From Novipirellula galeiformis (GTDB lineage: Bacteria > Planctomycetota > Planctomycetia > Pirellulales > Pirellulaceae), in assembly GCF_007860095.1 (NCBI RefSeq), contig NZ_SJPT01000003.1:765764-829763 (forward strand): a DNA stretch of 64,000 nt, written 5' to 3'. A model generated the notes under the pieces. It worked only from the letters and a program-made list of their open reading frames with translations, made no database searches and had not been told where the DNA came from. Position 1 is the first letter of the stretch, and each line of letters starts with the position of its first letter. Shown here piece by piece: positions 8,745-16,980 of the stretch. The position numbers were made by a program, and so were the translations under genes.

Positions 8745-9620
8745 TTGATTCCTCCTGACATCCTTAAGAAAATTCGTCGGATTCAAATCCGCACGTCTCA
8801 CGTCGTGGACGATCTGCTCGCCGGTGGATGGCATTCGGCGTTCAAGGGACGCGGCATGGAATTCGAAGAAGTCCGTCCCTATGCGATCGGTGACGATGTT
8901 CGTACGATCGACTGGAACGTGACGGCGCGTGCGGACCAGCCCTATGTCAAGTTATTTCGCGAAGAACGCGAAATGTCGGTGCAATTGCTTGTCGACATCA
9001 GCCCCTCGCAAACCTTCGGGACCAACACACAAACGAAACGCGAATTGATCGCAGAACTCGGTGCCACGCTGGCGTTTTCTGCAATTAAAAACAATGACAA
9101 AGTCGGACTGACGCTGTTCTCCGATCGAGTCGAAAAGTCGATCCCGCCACGCAAAGGCACACGTCACTGCTTACGATTGATTCGAGAACTGCTGTATTGC
9201 CAAGCGGAGAACCGGGGAACCGATGTGACCTCGGCGATCGAACACCTCAATCGCACCTCGCATCGGCGAATGGTCGTTTTCTTGATCAGCGATTTCCAAG
9301 ATGAACATTGTGAAAACACTTTGAAAGTGGCGCGTCGCCGCCATGAAATCATTCCCGTGGTCGTGCGAGACACGCGAGAAATGACGATGCCCAACGTTGG
9401 CTTGATCCGCTTGCAAGACGCCGAGACGGGGCAAATCGTCAGCATGGACACGAGCAGCACACGAGTGCGACGCGCGTACGAGGAAGCGGTGCGACAGCAT
9501 TTCGAAAATCTCCAAGCCTCGTTTCGGCGGATGCGGATGCCTGCGATCTACCTCGAAACCGGCCATGACTTTGTGCGCCCACTGCAACAGTACTTCCATG
9601 CCCGGGAGCAACAGCGGTGA
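8745..9620 (+). CDS. DUF58 domain protein of the MoxR/Bat operon
   Basis: The 291-residue protein has the DUF58 hallmark near residues 25-60: GWHSAFKGRGMEFEEVRPY followed by DDVRTIDWNVTAR, then a VWA-like fold beginning VQLLVDISPSQTFG with a degenerate MIDAS (D-x-S-x-S). DUF58 proteins almost always follow moxR and are believed to work with the ATPase and the membrane VWA proteins. The start is a TTG at 8745, 68 bases after the moxR stop; no better ATG fits the family N-terminus (IPPDILKKIRRIQIRT). The stop overlaps the GTG start of the next gene by four bases, suggesting coupled translation. Confidence 0.92.
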   Translation: MIPPDILKKIRRIQIRTSHVVDDLLAGGWHSAFKGRGMEFEEVRPYAIGDDVRTIDWNVTARADQPYVKLFREEREMSVQLLVDISPSQTFGTNTQTKRELIAELGATLAFSAIKNNDKVGLTLFSDRVEKSIPPRKGTRHCLRLIRELLYCQAENRGTDVTSAIEHLNRTSHRRMVVFLISDFQDEHCENTLKVARRRHEIIPVVVRDTREMTMPNVGLIRLQDAETGQIVSMDTSSTRVRRAYEEAVRQHFENLQASFRRMRMPAIYLETGHDFVRPLQQYFHAREQQR

Positions 9621-10753
9621 TTCGATTGGAAACGTCCCAACGTCGCCTAAATTGCGGCGCAGCCGTGGAACGCAAAACAGCAAAACTCAAGATGCGGCGG
9701 GATTCATTGACGCTCGTCCTCCGTCGCGCATTTGTCCCGCTCGGCGTGATCGTCGCCATCATGATCTCGCTGGCTCGCGCACACGCCGCCGACCACGATA
9801 CCAACAAGCACGATGCCGACAAGACCGAGACCGCGGTCAAAATTACGGAGTCGATCGATCGCACCACCACTAAAGTGCTTGAGCCGATTGTGTTGACCCT
9901 CGCCGTGGTCGCGCCGGTCGACTCGGAAATCGATTTCCACGACGCCCCCGAAACGCTCGGGGCGTTTCAAGTCGTCGGGGTCACCGATTCTCCTGGGCTG
10001 CCATTGCTCGGCGATGCGAATCGAGGTCAACGCCGATGGACGAGACGTCTGGTGCTGGAAACGTTACAAGTCGGGGAACAAGAGATCCCATCCATCGAGG
10101 TGACCTATACAGCAGGCGACTCCGCCGCGTCGAAACCGCGCGTGCTACGTACCCAGCCGATGACAATCCAAGTCGAAAGCGTGCTGACCGGTGACGATCA
10201 ACCGCATGCGTTCCGGCCGATGAAAGACAAAATGGTTGTCCCGCCGCCCCAAAAGTCGAGTCGATCGATCGCGGGAATACTCACAATCGCAGTGCTCGGA
10301 CTCGGTTTACTCGCGATTGTGATCCGGCTCCAATTCCGCAAACGGGCTACGGCAAGCGCGGTGGCGTTGCAGAGGTTGTCGGCACTGGACGCGCGTCGCA
10401 ATTCGTCTGAGTTTGATCCGAAATGGAGCTACGTCGAATTGGCCGGGATCGCGCGTGACTTTGTCATTTCACGCGATGGAATGAACCCGTTGGTAATGAC
10501 CACGGACGAAGTCATCCGCTACATCACGACCGAATGTTCGATCTCGGCTGATTTGCAAACGCCGCTGGTGGAACTGTTGCTCCAAGCCGATCAATTCAAG
10601 TTTGCGCCGCATCGGAGCGATGGAGCGGAGATGGCCGAAAAGGTAAAGCACGCCGAACGATTGGTGCGTGAACTGATAGACCGTTTGCCCACGGCAAGTA
10701 GCAAGCCTTCGCTCGACGGCAAGCACGTTTCAAGCAACAAGGAGGGAAACTGA
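9617..10753 (+). CDS. Exported single-span protein in the DUF4381 position of the Bat operon
   Basis: The 378-residue product starts at a GTG overlapping the DUF58 stop. A hydrophobic export segment (VPLGVIVAIMISLARAHA, about residues 36-55) is followed by a periplasmic beta-rich region, one membrane span at about 216-236 (IAGILTIAVLGLGLLAIVI), and a cytoplasmic helical tail with WSYVELAGIARDFVISRDG and a closing QFKFAP...LVRELI pattern. In other bacteria this operon place is held by DUF4381 or a BatD-like protein, and the tail resembles those families. The periplasmic part resembles the BatD Ig-like region. I recognise the context more than the fold, so the function is left open beyond membership of the MoxR/Bat complex. 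Its stop shares one base with the batA start (TGATG). Confidence 0.75.
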   Translation: MIRLETSQRRLNCGAAVERKTAKLKMRRDSLTLVLRRAFVPLGVIVAIMISLARAHAADHDTNKHDADKTETAVKITESIDRTTTKVLEPIVLTLAVVAPVDSEIDFHDAPETLGAFQVVGVTDSPGLPLLGDANRGQRRWTRRLVLETLQVGEQEIPSIEVTYTAGDSAASKPRVLRTQPMTIQVESVLTGDDQPHAFRPMKDKMVVPPPQKSSRSIAGILTIAVLGLGLLAIVIRLQFRKRATASAVALQRLSALDARRNSSEFDPKWSYVELAGIARDFVISRDGMNPLVMTTDEVIRYITTECSISADLQTPLVELLLQADQFKFAPHRSDGAEMAEKVKHAERLVRELIDRLPTASSKPSLDGKHVSSNKEGN

Positions 10754-11841
10754 TGTTTGAAAGTCCTTGGTTCTTGTGGTTGCTGTTGATCGTGCCGGTG
10801 ATTGCTTGGCAAATGTTTCATCGCAAACAAGCTTGGTCGATTACGTTCAGTTCGACGCGTTTGGTTTCCGCGATCCGCCCTTCGTGGCGTCAACGGATCG
10901 CTTGGCTTCCGGATCTGCTAACGCTGTTAGCGCTTGTGGCCATGATCGTTGCCTTGGCGCGGCCTCGGATGGGGCGAGAGCAAACGGTGATCGATTCCGA
11001 AGGCATCGCCATGGAGATCGTCGTGGACCGTAGTGGCAGCATGCAGGCGATGGACTTCCAAATCGATGGCCAGCACGTTGATCGTTTGACCGCGATCAAG
11101 AATGTCGCCAGCAGCTTCATCAAAGGAGACGAAGTCGAAGCCGCCGAAGGTGGAATTACGGGACGAGCGAGTGATTTGATTGGTTTGATCACGTTCGCGG
11201 GCTATGCCGATGCGATGACGCCGCCGACACTTGACCATGCCTTTTTGCTCGCTCAATTGAACCACGCGAAAATTGTCACTCAGCGTGACGAGGATGGCAC
11301 GGCGATCGGCGATGCGATCAGCTTGGCAGTGGAGAAGTTGCAATCGCTGGATGCTAGCGAAAAGAGCGCCGTCAAGAGCAAGGTGATCATCTTAATGACC
11401 GATGGCGAGAACACGGCGGGTGAGTTCGATCCCGTTCAAGCAGCGGAATTGGCCAAAACGATGGGCATCAAGGTTTATGCCATTGGCGTGGGGACGAAAG
11501 GGCGCGCCCCGTTTCCGTCTCGACATCCCTTTACCGGCGAAGCCACCGTCCAGTGGATGGATGTCAATATCGATGAAGAAACGCTTCGCAAGATCGCTGA
11601 AACCACGGGAGCAGAATACTTTCGGGCAACCGATACGAAGTCGCTAACGGCGATCTATGACGCGATCGATCAGCTGGAGAAAACGAAAATCGAGTCCCAT
11701 CGATTCACCGACTATCAAGAGTTGGCGGTCCAGTCGTTTACGTGGAATGCCCTCTCCTTTCCACCGATTGCCTTGCTCGCCCTGTTTTTGATCGCCGCCA
11801 GTGTGATGGTGAAACATGGTCTGATTCAAACCTGGGTTTAA
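10753..11841 (+). CDS. batA: BatA-type membrane VWA protein
   Basis: The 362-residue protein has the BatA/BatB layout: two N-terminal membrane spans (FLWLLLIVPVIAWQMF and LLTLLALVAMIVALARPRMG), a VWA domain with an intact MIDAS starting VVDRSGSMQAMD (residues about 93-104) and TDGENT at about 217, and a C-terminal span (PPIALLALFLIAASVMV). The VWA domain faces the periplasm and binds metal-dependent ligands. It is the fourth gene of the operon, starting on the TGATG junction with the previous gene. Bat proteins were named for aerotolerance in Bacteroides; the target here is unknown. Motifs and order make the call firm. Confidence 0.92.
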   Translation: MFESPWFLWLLLIVPVIAWQMFHRKQAWSITFSSTRLVSAIRPSWRQRIAWLPDLLTLLALVAMIVALARPRMGREQTVIDSEGIAMEIVVDRSGSMQAMDFQIDGQHVDRLTAIKNVASSFIKGDEVEAAEGGITGRASDLIGLITFAGYADAMTPPTLDHAFLLAQLNHAKIVTQRDEDGTAIGDAISLAVEKLQSLDASEKSAVKSKVIILMTDGENTAGEFDPVQAAELAKTMGIKVYAIGVGTKGRAPFPSRHPFTGEATVQWMDVNIDEETLRKIAETTGAEYFRATDTKSLTAIYDAIDQLEKTKIESHRFTDYQELAVQSFTWNALSFPPIALLALFLIAASVMVKHGLIQTWV

Positions 11842-11871
11842 AGCGACGCAAGGAGAGAGAGAAAGAAGCAA

Positions 11872-12918
11872 ATGGAAATTCAATACGGAAACCCTTGGGC
11901 ACTGAATTGGCTATGGCTCGCCTTGGCGTGCTTGGCCATGGTGATCGTTGCTGCGGTGCGGACGCGAATGCGGTTGCGAAACTTCGCCAGCGACAATTTT
12001 ATGCCACGACTCTTGCCCCCTCGGCATCGTTTGCTCGTCATCACGCGAGCGATGTTGATGCTGATGACGTTCGTCCTACTGACGATTGCATTGGTCGACA
12101 TTCGCTGGGGGAAAGTATGGCGTGAGATTCCTCAAAAGGGAATTGAAGTGATGTTCGTCCTCGACGTGTCACGCTCGATGTTGGCCGAAGACGTCACGCC
12201 GAATCGACTTGGCCGGGCCAAACAGCAAATCAACGACATGTTGGAGGTGATGGGAGGAGACCGCATTGGTTTGGTGGTTTTTGCTGGGGAAGTTCGGCAA
12301 GTGGTTCCGATGACCAATCATTACGATGACTTCCGTCGCTCACTCAAGGAGGTCGATACCAGTTCGATCCGTCGCGGTGGTTCGCGATTGGGAGACGCCA
12401 TCCGTGTCGCCACCAATGGATTTCTAAGCAAAACGCTTGACCACAAAGCGATGGTCATTTTGACCGATGGCGAGGACCAAGAGAGCGAACCGGTTAAGGC
12501 TGCCAAACAGGCCTACCAGGATCATGGCATTCGGATCTTTACCGTTGGTCTCGGGAATCAACAGCAAGGAGCTCGCATTCCCAGCGGACGCAATGCCGAC
12601 TCAAGCTACTTGCAATACGAAGGCGAGCAAGTTTGGTCGAAACTCGACGGAAAAATATTGCAAGCGGTCGCGACCGAAACGAACGGGGCCTTCATCCCCG
12701 CCGAAACGAAACAGGTCGATATGGCGAGTGTCTATCGTCAATATGTTGCCAAGGTGGACCAGCAACAATTTGAAACGGCAAAGATCAATCAGTATGAAGC
12801 GAGGTTCCAGTGGTTCCTGGGACTGGCGCTGCTGAGTTTCCTATGCGACGTGTTCGCGGGTCACTGGATGCCCAAACCATCAGGCGACCCTTTTCATCAC
12901 GAGGGAAAAACGAGATGA
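11872..12918 (+). CDS. batB: BatB-type membrane VWA protein
   Basis: The 348-residue product is a second VWA protein with the same topology as its upstream neighbour: N-terminal spans (NWLWLALACLAMVIVAAV and MLMLMTFVLLTIALVDI), MIDAS motif VLDVSRSMLAED at about residues 98-109, TDGEDQ at about 198, and a terminal span (WFLGLALLSFLCDVFAG). A purine-rich AGGAGAGAGAGAAAG run 10-25 bases upstream gives an unusually strong ribosome-binding context for the ATG at 11872. The stop overlaps the next start as ATGA. BatA and BatB are thought to form one membrane complex; intact MIDAS residues in both suggest both are active ligand binders. Confidence 0.92.
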   Translation: MEIQYGNPWALNWLWLALACLAMVIVAAVRTRMRLRNFASDNFMPRLLPPRHRLLVITRAMLMLMTFVLLTIALVDIRWGKVWREIPQKGIEVMFVLDVSRSMLAEDVTPNRLGRAKQQINDMLEVMGGDRIGLVVFAGEVRQVVPMTNHYDDFRRSLKEVDTSSIRRGGSRLGDAIRVATNGFLSKTLDHKAMVILTDGEDQESEPVKAAKQAYQDHGIRIFTVGLGNQQQGARIPSGRNADSSYLQYEGEQVWSKLDGKILQAVATETNGAFIPAETKQVDMASVYRQYVAKVDQQQFETAKINQYEARFQWFLGLALLSFLCDVFAGHWMPKPSGDPFHHEGKTR

Positions 12919-14120
12919 ATTCGGTATTGAACTATTGTCGATTTTGCGTTTGCATTCTTGGCTTCACCGCTTCCGCGGCGGGCGAAGGCGTCACGCCTAG
13001 CGATCTCGACCGCTACAACGATGCCGTTGAGATGTGGGTTAGCGGCGAGACCGATCGTGCCCGCCAAACGTTTGAGCAGCTCAGCGGATCGGAGCGGGAC
13101 GAGATTGCAGCACGTGCCCGCTACAACCTGGGGAATTTGCGTTATGCCGAAGCATTGCAAACGCTGCAAAGCGATGCGAATCAAGCGGTCGCCTCGCTGC
13201 AAGACGCGATCACGCTTTACCGTAGCGCGCTGGAGATCGCGCCCTCGGATCAAGACGCACGTGCCAATGTCGAGTTGGCGATGCAATTGATTTCACAATT
13301 GCAACCACCGCCGCAAAAGCAACCGAACTCCTCCGATCAAGAGCCACAAGAAAACCAAGATCAAGATTCGCAATCTCCGCCTAAACAAGAGTCCGAAAAA
13401 CAAGAGTCCGAAAAACAAGAGTCCGAAAAACAAGAGTCCGAAAAACAAGAGTCCGAAAAACAAGAGTCCGAAAAGTCAGAGTCCGAAAAGTCAGAGTCCG
13501 AAAAGTCAGAGTCCGAAAAGTCAGAGCCCGAAAAGTCAGAGCCCGAAAAGTCAGAGTCGCAACAGGACTCAGGGCCCCCCAAAGAATCGGAGGAACAAAG
13601 CGACCCCCAGCCCGAATCCTCCGCAGCGGAGCAAGCCGAGAAGGACACCCCGGGCGGGACTTCGATGCAAGCGTCACAGGATTCCTCCGAGTCGGAACCG
13701 TCCCAACCGGAGCAAGCCGAAGGGGATGAAACGGAGCCAAGCGAGAGAAATCCGAGCCCATCCGAGCCTGAGTCGCCGGACAATACCGCTGCTGAGAATC
13801 CGTCATCTACAAACGAGCAAGGCAGTGATTCGCAATCAATGCAGGATGATCCGGCCCAGCAACAGCAAGACGCTCCCACCCCGTCGGACGCCGACACTCC
13901 GCAGGAGTCGGCATCCGACGGCAAACTTTCCGCTGCCAATGCCGCGTCCCTGGAGGCCCAGGAAGGGGGCGATCCTGGGAAACCGACCTCCATGGGCATC
14001 ATGACTCAGGATGAAGCGAACAAAATGCTGCAAGCGATTCGCGATCGTGAATTGCTTCGCCGCTTACGAAATCAACGTGCACAACAACGCCGTCATGTTC
14101 CTGTCGACAAGGATTGGTAA
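12915..14120 (+). CDS. batC: TPR lipoprotein-like/exported BatC-type protein with low-complexity acidic tail
   Basis: The 401-residue protein starts at the ATG overlapping the batB stop (ATGA). A signal peptide (FCVCILGFTASAAG) precedes a short TPR region at about residues 30-125 (AVEMWVSGETDRARQTFEQL, ARYNLGNLRYAEAL, AITLYRSALEIAPSDQDARANVELA), which is the BatC pattern. From about residue 130 to 350 it is a disordered Gln/Glu/Ser/Pro/Lys tract, including 11 tandem pentapeptides encoded by 15-bp repeats. The C-terminus returns to order with MTQDEANKMLQAIRDRELLRRLR, a conserved closing motif of BatC-like proteins. The charged tail probably spans or binds wall material. The symbol is given from order and domain, not from close identity. 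Confidence 0.82.
   Translation: MNSVLNYCRFCVCILGFTASAAGEGVTPSDLDRYNDAVEMWVSGETDRARQTFEQLSGSERDEIAARARYNLGNLRYAEALQTLQSDANQAVASLQDAITLYRSALEIAPSDQDARANVELAMQLISQLQPPPQKQPNSSDQEPQENQDQDSQSPPKQESEKQESEKQESEKQESEKQESEKQESEKSESEKSESEKSESEKSEPEKSEPEKSESQQDSGPPKESEEQSDPQPESSAAEQAEKDTPGGTSMQASQDSSESEPSQPEQAEGDETEPSERNPSPSEPESPDNTAAENPSSTNEQGSDSQSMQDDPAQQQQDAPTPSDADTPQESASDGKLSAANAASLEAQEGGDPGKPTSMGIMTQDEANKMLQAIRDRELLRRLRNQRAQQRRHVPVDKDW
13386..13550 (+). repeat. In-frame 15-bp minisatellite (11 units)
   Basis: Six copies of CAAGAGTCCGAAAAA-type units (QESEK) are followed by three TCAGAGTCCGAAAAG units (SESEK) and two TCAGAGCCCGAAAAG units (SEPEK). All units are 15 bases, so loss or gain keeps the reading frame of the BatC-like protein. 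The ordered blocks of variants show stepwise expansion. Confidence 0.97.
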
Positions 14121-14123
14121 GCC

Positions 14124-16859
14124 ATGAAAATTCTTTCGAACCTTTCATTGAACACGGTTTTCGCGGGCTGGTTTTTCGTTGCCTGGGTTTCCGTTTGTCA
14201 CTCCGCCGCAGTTGCCGGTGAGGTCCAAGTCGAGTTGTCCTCGCAACAAACCTACGTTGGATTTCCGATCACGCTGCAGATCGAATTTAATAACGTGGCA
14301 AAGCACGAACGCCCAGAACTTCCCGAGCTCGATGGGCTCAAAATTGAATCCGCTGGCGTGCCGTCACGGCGATCGCAATTCTTCAGTATCAATGGTCGTC
14401 AAACGCAAAGCGAATCGATTACCTATTCGTTTTCAATTACCCCCGAGCGTGAGGGAGACTTTGTCATCCCCGCGTTGACGGTCTCGTACGATGGCCGCAA
14501 GGAATTGACCGAGAGCCTACGCTTTTCCGTTTCCAAGAACGAGGTGAGCGATTTGGCATTCGCCGAGATCACGGGAGATCGTCCAAGCGTTTATGTGGGC
14601 GAGTCAATCGAATTGACGCTGAAGATTTGGATCAAGCCCTTCCACGACGAAGCCCATCGCGTGACCCTTTCCGAAGGTGATATGTGGAGTCTCATTTCCA
14701 ATCAAACCGACTGGGGACCGTTCGCCGATCGCATGCAAGAGTTGGCCGAAAACCGCCAACGCCCTGGGGGCGAACTCGTCAAACGCGAGGATGCCGAGGG
14801 GAATCCAGCGTCCTATTATCTGTACGAGATTGACGCCCCGACCTATCCGCAACGCGCCGGATCCATCGATGGATCAAGTTGTCGCATTGTGATTCGCTAT
14901 CCCACCGAACTACAACGTTCACGAAATCCGCTGTCGGATTTTTTTGACGATTCCTTTGCGCCGTTTGGCACGCGGTTGGCAATTACAGGAATGCGGCCGG
15001 TGATTGCCCAAGCGGAGGTCGCGCCGATCGAAATCAAATCGATCCCCACTCAGGGTCGCCCCGCGAATTACCGAGGTGCGGTTGGAAAGTACGAGATCTT
15101 TACTCAGGCATCCCCGAAAAAGGTCAAAGCGGGAGACCCGGTCACCTTGAACATCGCAATCCGCGGCGACGGGCCCATGGATCTGGTTCAGCCTCCACCG
15201 CTCTCCGAACAAGCATCGCTGGTCAAGGATTTCAAAGTCGCCGACGAAGCGTTGGCAGGATTGGTCGACGGGAAACAAAAGTTATTTACGACGACGATTC
15301 GCCCATTGTCCGAGTCGGTCCGCGAGATTCCGCCCATCACCTTTAGCTTTTTCGACCCCAGCGAAGAGCGGTTTGTAACGGTCCAAAGCGAACCGATTGC
15401 GGTGTCAGTCACTCCTGCGGACACGCTCTCGTTTGACAACATCGTCGCGAACTCCGCCCCATCCCAAGCCGATCCGAATCAAACCAATGCGAATCTAGAT
15501 TCGCTCAATGGCTCACCGCAAGTTTATCCTGTGGACGAACTGCTTGTTTCCCAAACGCCCGCCGCAATGTTGAGCAAATTCGTTTGGACCGGTATTGCGC
15601 TGCCTCCATTGGCCTTTGCATTCACCCTACTGCTTGCGCGTCGGGGCGTCTTCATTGCCGGATTGCGTCGCTGGCTAATGCCGATGAAACAATTCGAGAA
15701 ACAGTGTAACGTTGCCGCCGCTCCTACGGATTTAAGCGAGACGATGCGCCAGTTCTTGATGGCCCATTGGAAACTTGAGGATGCGGATGAATCACGATTG
15801 GTCGGACATTTGCGGCGGCGCGGGGATGGCGAATTGGCGGTACGACTAGAGAGTTGGTTTGATCGATGTCGTCAAGCCGAGCATGGCATCTTGCTGTCCG
15901 AAGCGGGATCCAATGCCCCCGCGAACCTCGACAATTTGAAAACGGAAGCCAGTCAGTTGGCGGCATTGTGTTTGAAGCGAAGGAGCAAGGGGGCGGCGGA
16001 GTCGTTGCGTTCGGCGACGCGGCGCTCAAAGGTGGCGATGCGCGTCATGGGAGGATTCGGAATTTTGACGCTCGGATTATCGCAACCGATTCATGCGACG
16101 GAGCAATCGAAGCTGAATCTCGAACAACAACGCGAGATACTGCAGGAAGCGGAAACAATTTATGATCGCGGCTTAACCGAGTTGAGAAGCGATCCAGACC
16201 AAGCGGTCCGCGATTTCACGTTAGCAGCCACGAAGTACCAAGCGGTCGTCGATGCGGGAATCGAGCGTTCGAAACTTTATTACAACCTAGGGCACAGCTA
16301 TCGACGAAGTGGATCGATGGGGCTCGCCGTCGCCAGTTATCGGCGTGCGATCTTGCTCGACCCCGACAATCCGGCGTTGTTAATCGCCCTGCGCGACGCA
16401 CAGCGTGAGTTTGCTTCGGCGAATAGCGCGGCGGAAATGCAATTCAATCGGCGCACACTCACTCAGCAAATCGTTGCACTCCTGTTCTCGTGGGTGCCCC
16501 GATACTGGGTCTTGTGGAGTGCGATCCTGGCCTGGGGTGTGGCCTGGGTCATAATCGCGAGAGGGGCTCTGGCTCGGCATCCAACGGGATGGTCCTCCGC
16601 GATCGCTTGCATGTTGCTTGCGGTGGCATTGGGCGGATCGGTCTGGGCTCATGAATGGAGCTTGCGTGATCCGGAGGCGGCGATCGTTGTGGTCGCCGAT
16701 GCGGGGTTGCGATCGGTCGATGACGAGCGTGTGGCGATCGAGGGCCCATCCCTACGCGAAACCAGCGAAGTGATCGTCCGCAAGCGGCGTGGTGACTGGG
16801 TCAAAGTCACCACGCCGGATCACCGAACGGGTTGGCTCAGGCGTACCGATATTCGCTAG
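14124..16859 (+). CDS. batD: BatD-BatE fusion: Ig-like oxygen-tolerance domain, TPR and SH3
   Basis: The 911-residue protein begins with a signal peptide (FAGWFFVAWVSVCHSAAVAG) and continues with the BatD pattern: EVQVELSSQQTYVGFPITLQI and repeated Ig-like beta domains to about residue 450, then a span (KFVWTGIALPPLAFAFTLLLA). After a helical cytoplasmic part, a second hydrophobic signal-like segment (VMGGFGILTLGLSQPIHA, about 637-656) leads into TPRs (YNLGHSYRRSGSMGLAVASYRRAILLDPD), two more spans and a C-terminal SH3 domain ending GWLRRTDIR. The TPR-SH3 half is the arrangement of BatE, so two usually separate operon genes are fused here. It starts three bases after the previous stop. This is the last gene of the operon. 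Confidence 0.9.
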   Translation: MKILSNLSLNTVFAGWFFVAWVSVCHSAAVAGEVQVELSSQQTYVGFPITLQIEFNNVAKHERPELPELDGLKIESAGVPSRRSQFFSINGRQTQSESITYSFSITPEREGDFVIPALTVSYDGRKELTESLRFSVSKNEVSDLAFAEITGDRPSVYVGESIELTLKIWIKPFHDEAHRVTLSEGDMWSLISNQTDWGPFADRMQELAENRQRPGGELVKREDAEGNPASYYLYEIDAPTYPQRAGSIDGSSCRIVIRYPTELQRSRNPLSDFFDDSFAPFGTRLAITGMRPVIAQAEVAPIEIKSIPTQGRPANYRGAVGKYEIFTQASPKKVKAGDPVTLNIAIRGDGPMDLVQPPPLSEQASLVKDFKVADEALAGLVDGKQKLFTTTIRPLSESVREIPPITFSFFDPSEERFVTVQSEPIAVSVTPADTLSFDNIVANSAPSQADPNQTNANLDSLNGSPQVYPVDELLVSQTPAAMLSKFVWTGIALPPLAFAFTLLLARRGVFIAGLRRWLMPMKQFEKQCNVAAAPTDLSETMRQFLMAHWKLEDADESRLVGHLRRRGDGELAVRLESWFDRCRQAEHGILLSEAGSNAPANLDNLKTEASQLAALCLKRRSKGAAESLRSATRRSKVAMRVMGGFGILTLGLSQPIHATEQSKLNLEQQREILQEAETIYDRGLTELRSDPDQAVRDFTLAATKYQAVVDAGIERSKLYYNLGHSYRRSGSMGLAVASYRRAILLDPDNPALLIALRDAQREFASANSAAEMQFNRRTLTQQIVALLFSWVPRYWVLWSAILAWGVAWVIIARGALARHPTGWSSAIACMLLAVALGGSVWAHEWSLRDPEAAIVVVADAGLRSVDDERVAIEGPSLRETSEVIVRKRRGDWVKVTTPDHRTGWLRRTDIR

Positions 16860-16980
16860 TACATTTTTAATTTCAATGTAGCGTCCCTCGCCTGTCGGGA
16901 TGCAGGGCCAGCCCATCACAAGCCAGCCCATCATAAGTCGGCCGGTGGGAACCGGCCCTACGAAGCGTGCGTGGCGTCCT
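16860..16980. repeat. Spacer with 15-bp tandem duplication and GC-rich hairpin
   Basis: Between the convergent Bat operon and lpd lie two tandem copies of GCCAGCCCATCAYAA (16907-16921 and 16922-16936) and a 7-bp stem hairpin, GGCCGGT-GGGA-ACCGGCC, at 16940-16957. The hairpin lacks a T run on either strand, so it is not a standard terminator. Confidence 0.8.

Noticed and set aside
13361-14002. Ser/Asp/Cys-rich minus-strand frame opposite the BatC-like gene
   Set aside because: It is the reverse reading of the 15-bp minisatellite and has no start signals.
16940-16957. Terminator between the Bat operon and lpd
   Set aside because: The hairpin is good, but neither strand has a T run after it; listed only as a structured spacer.
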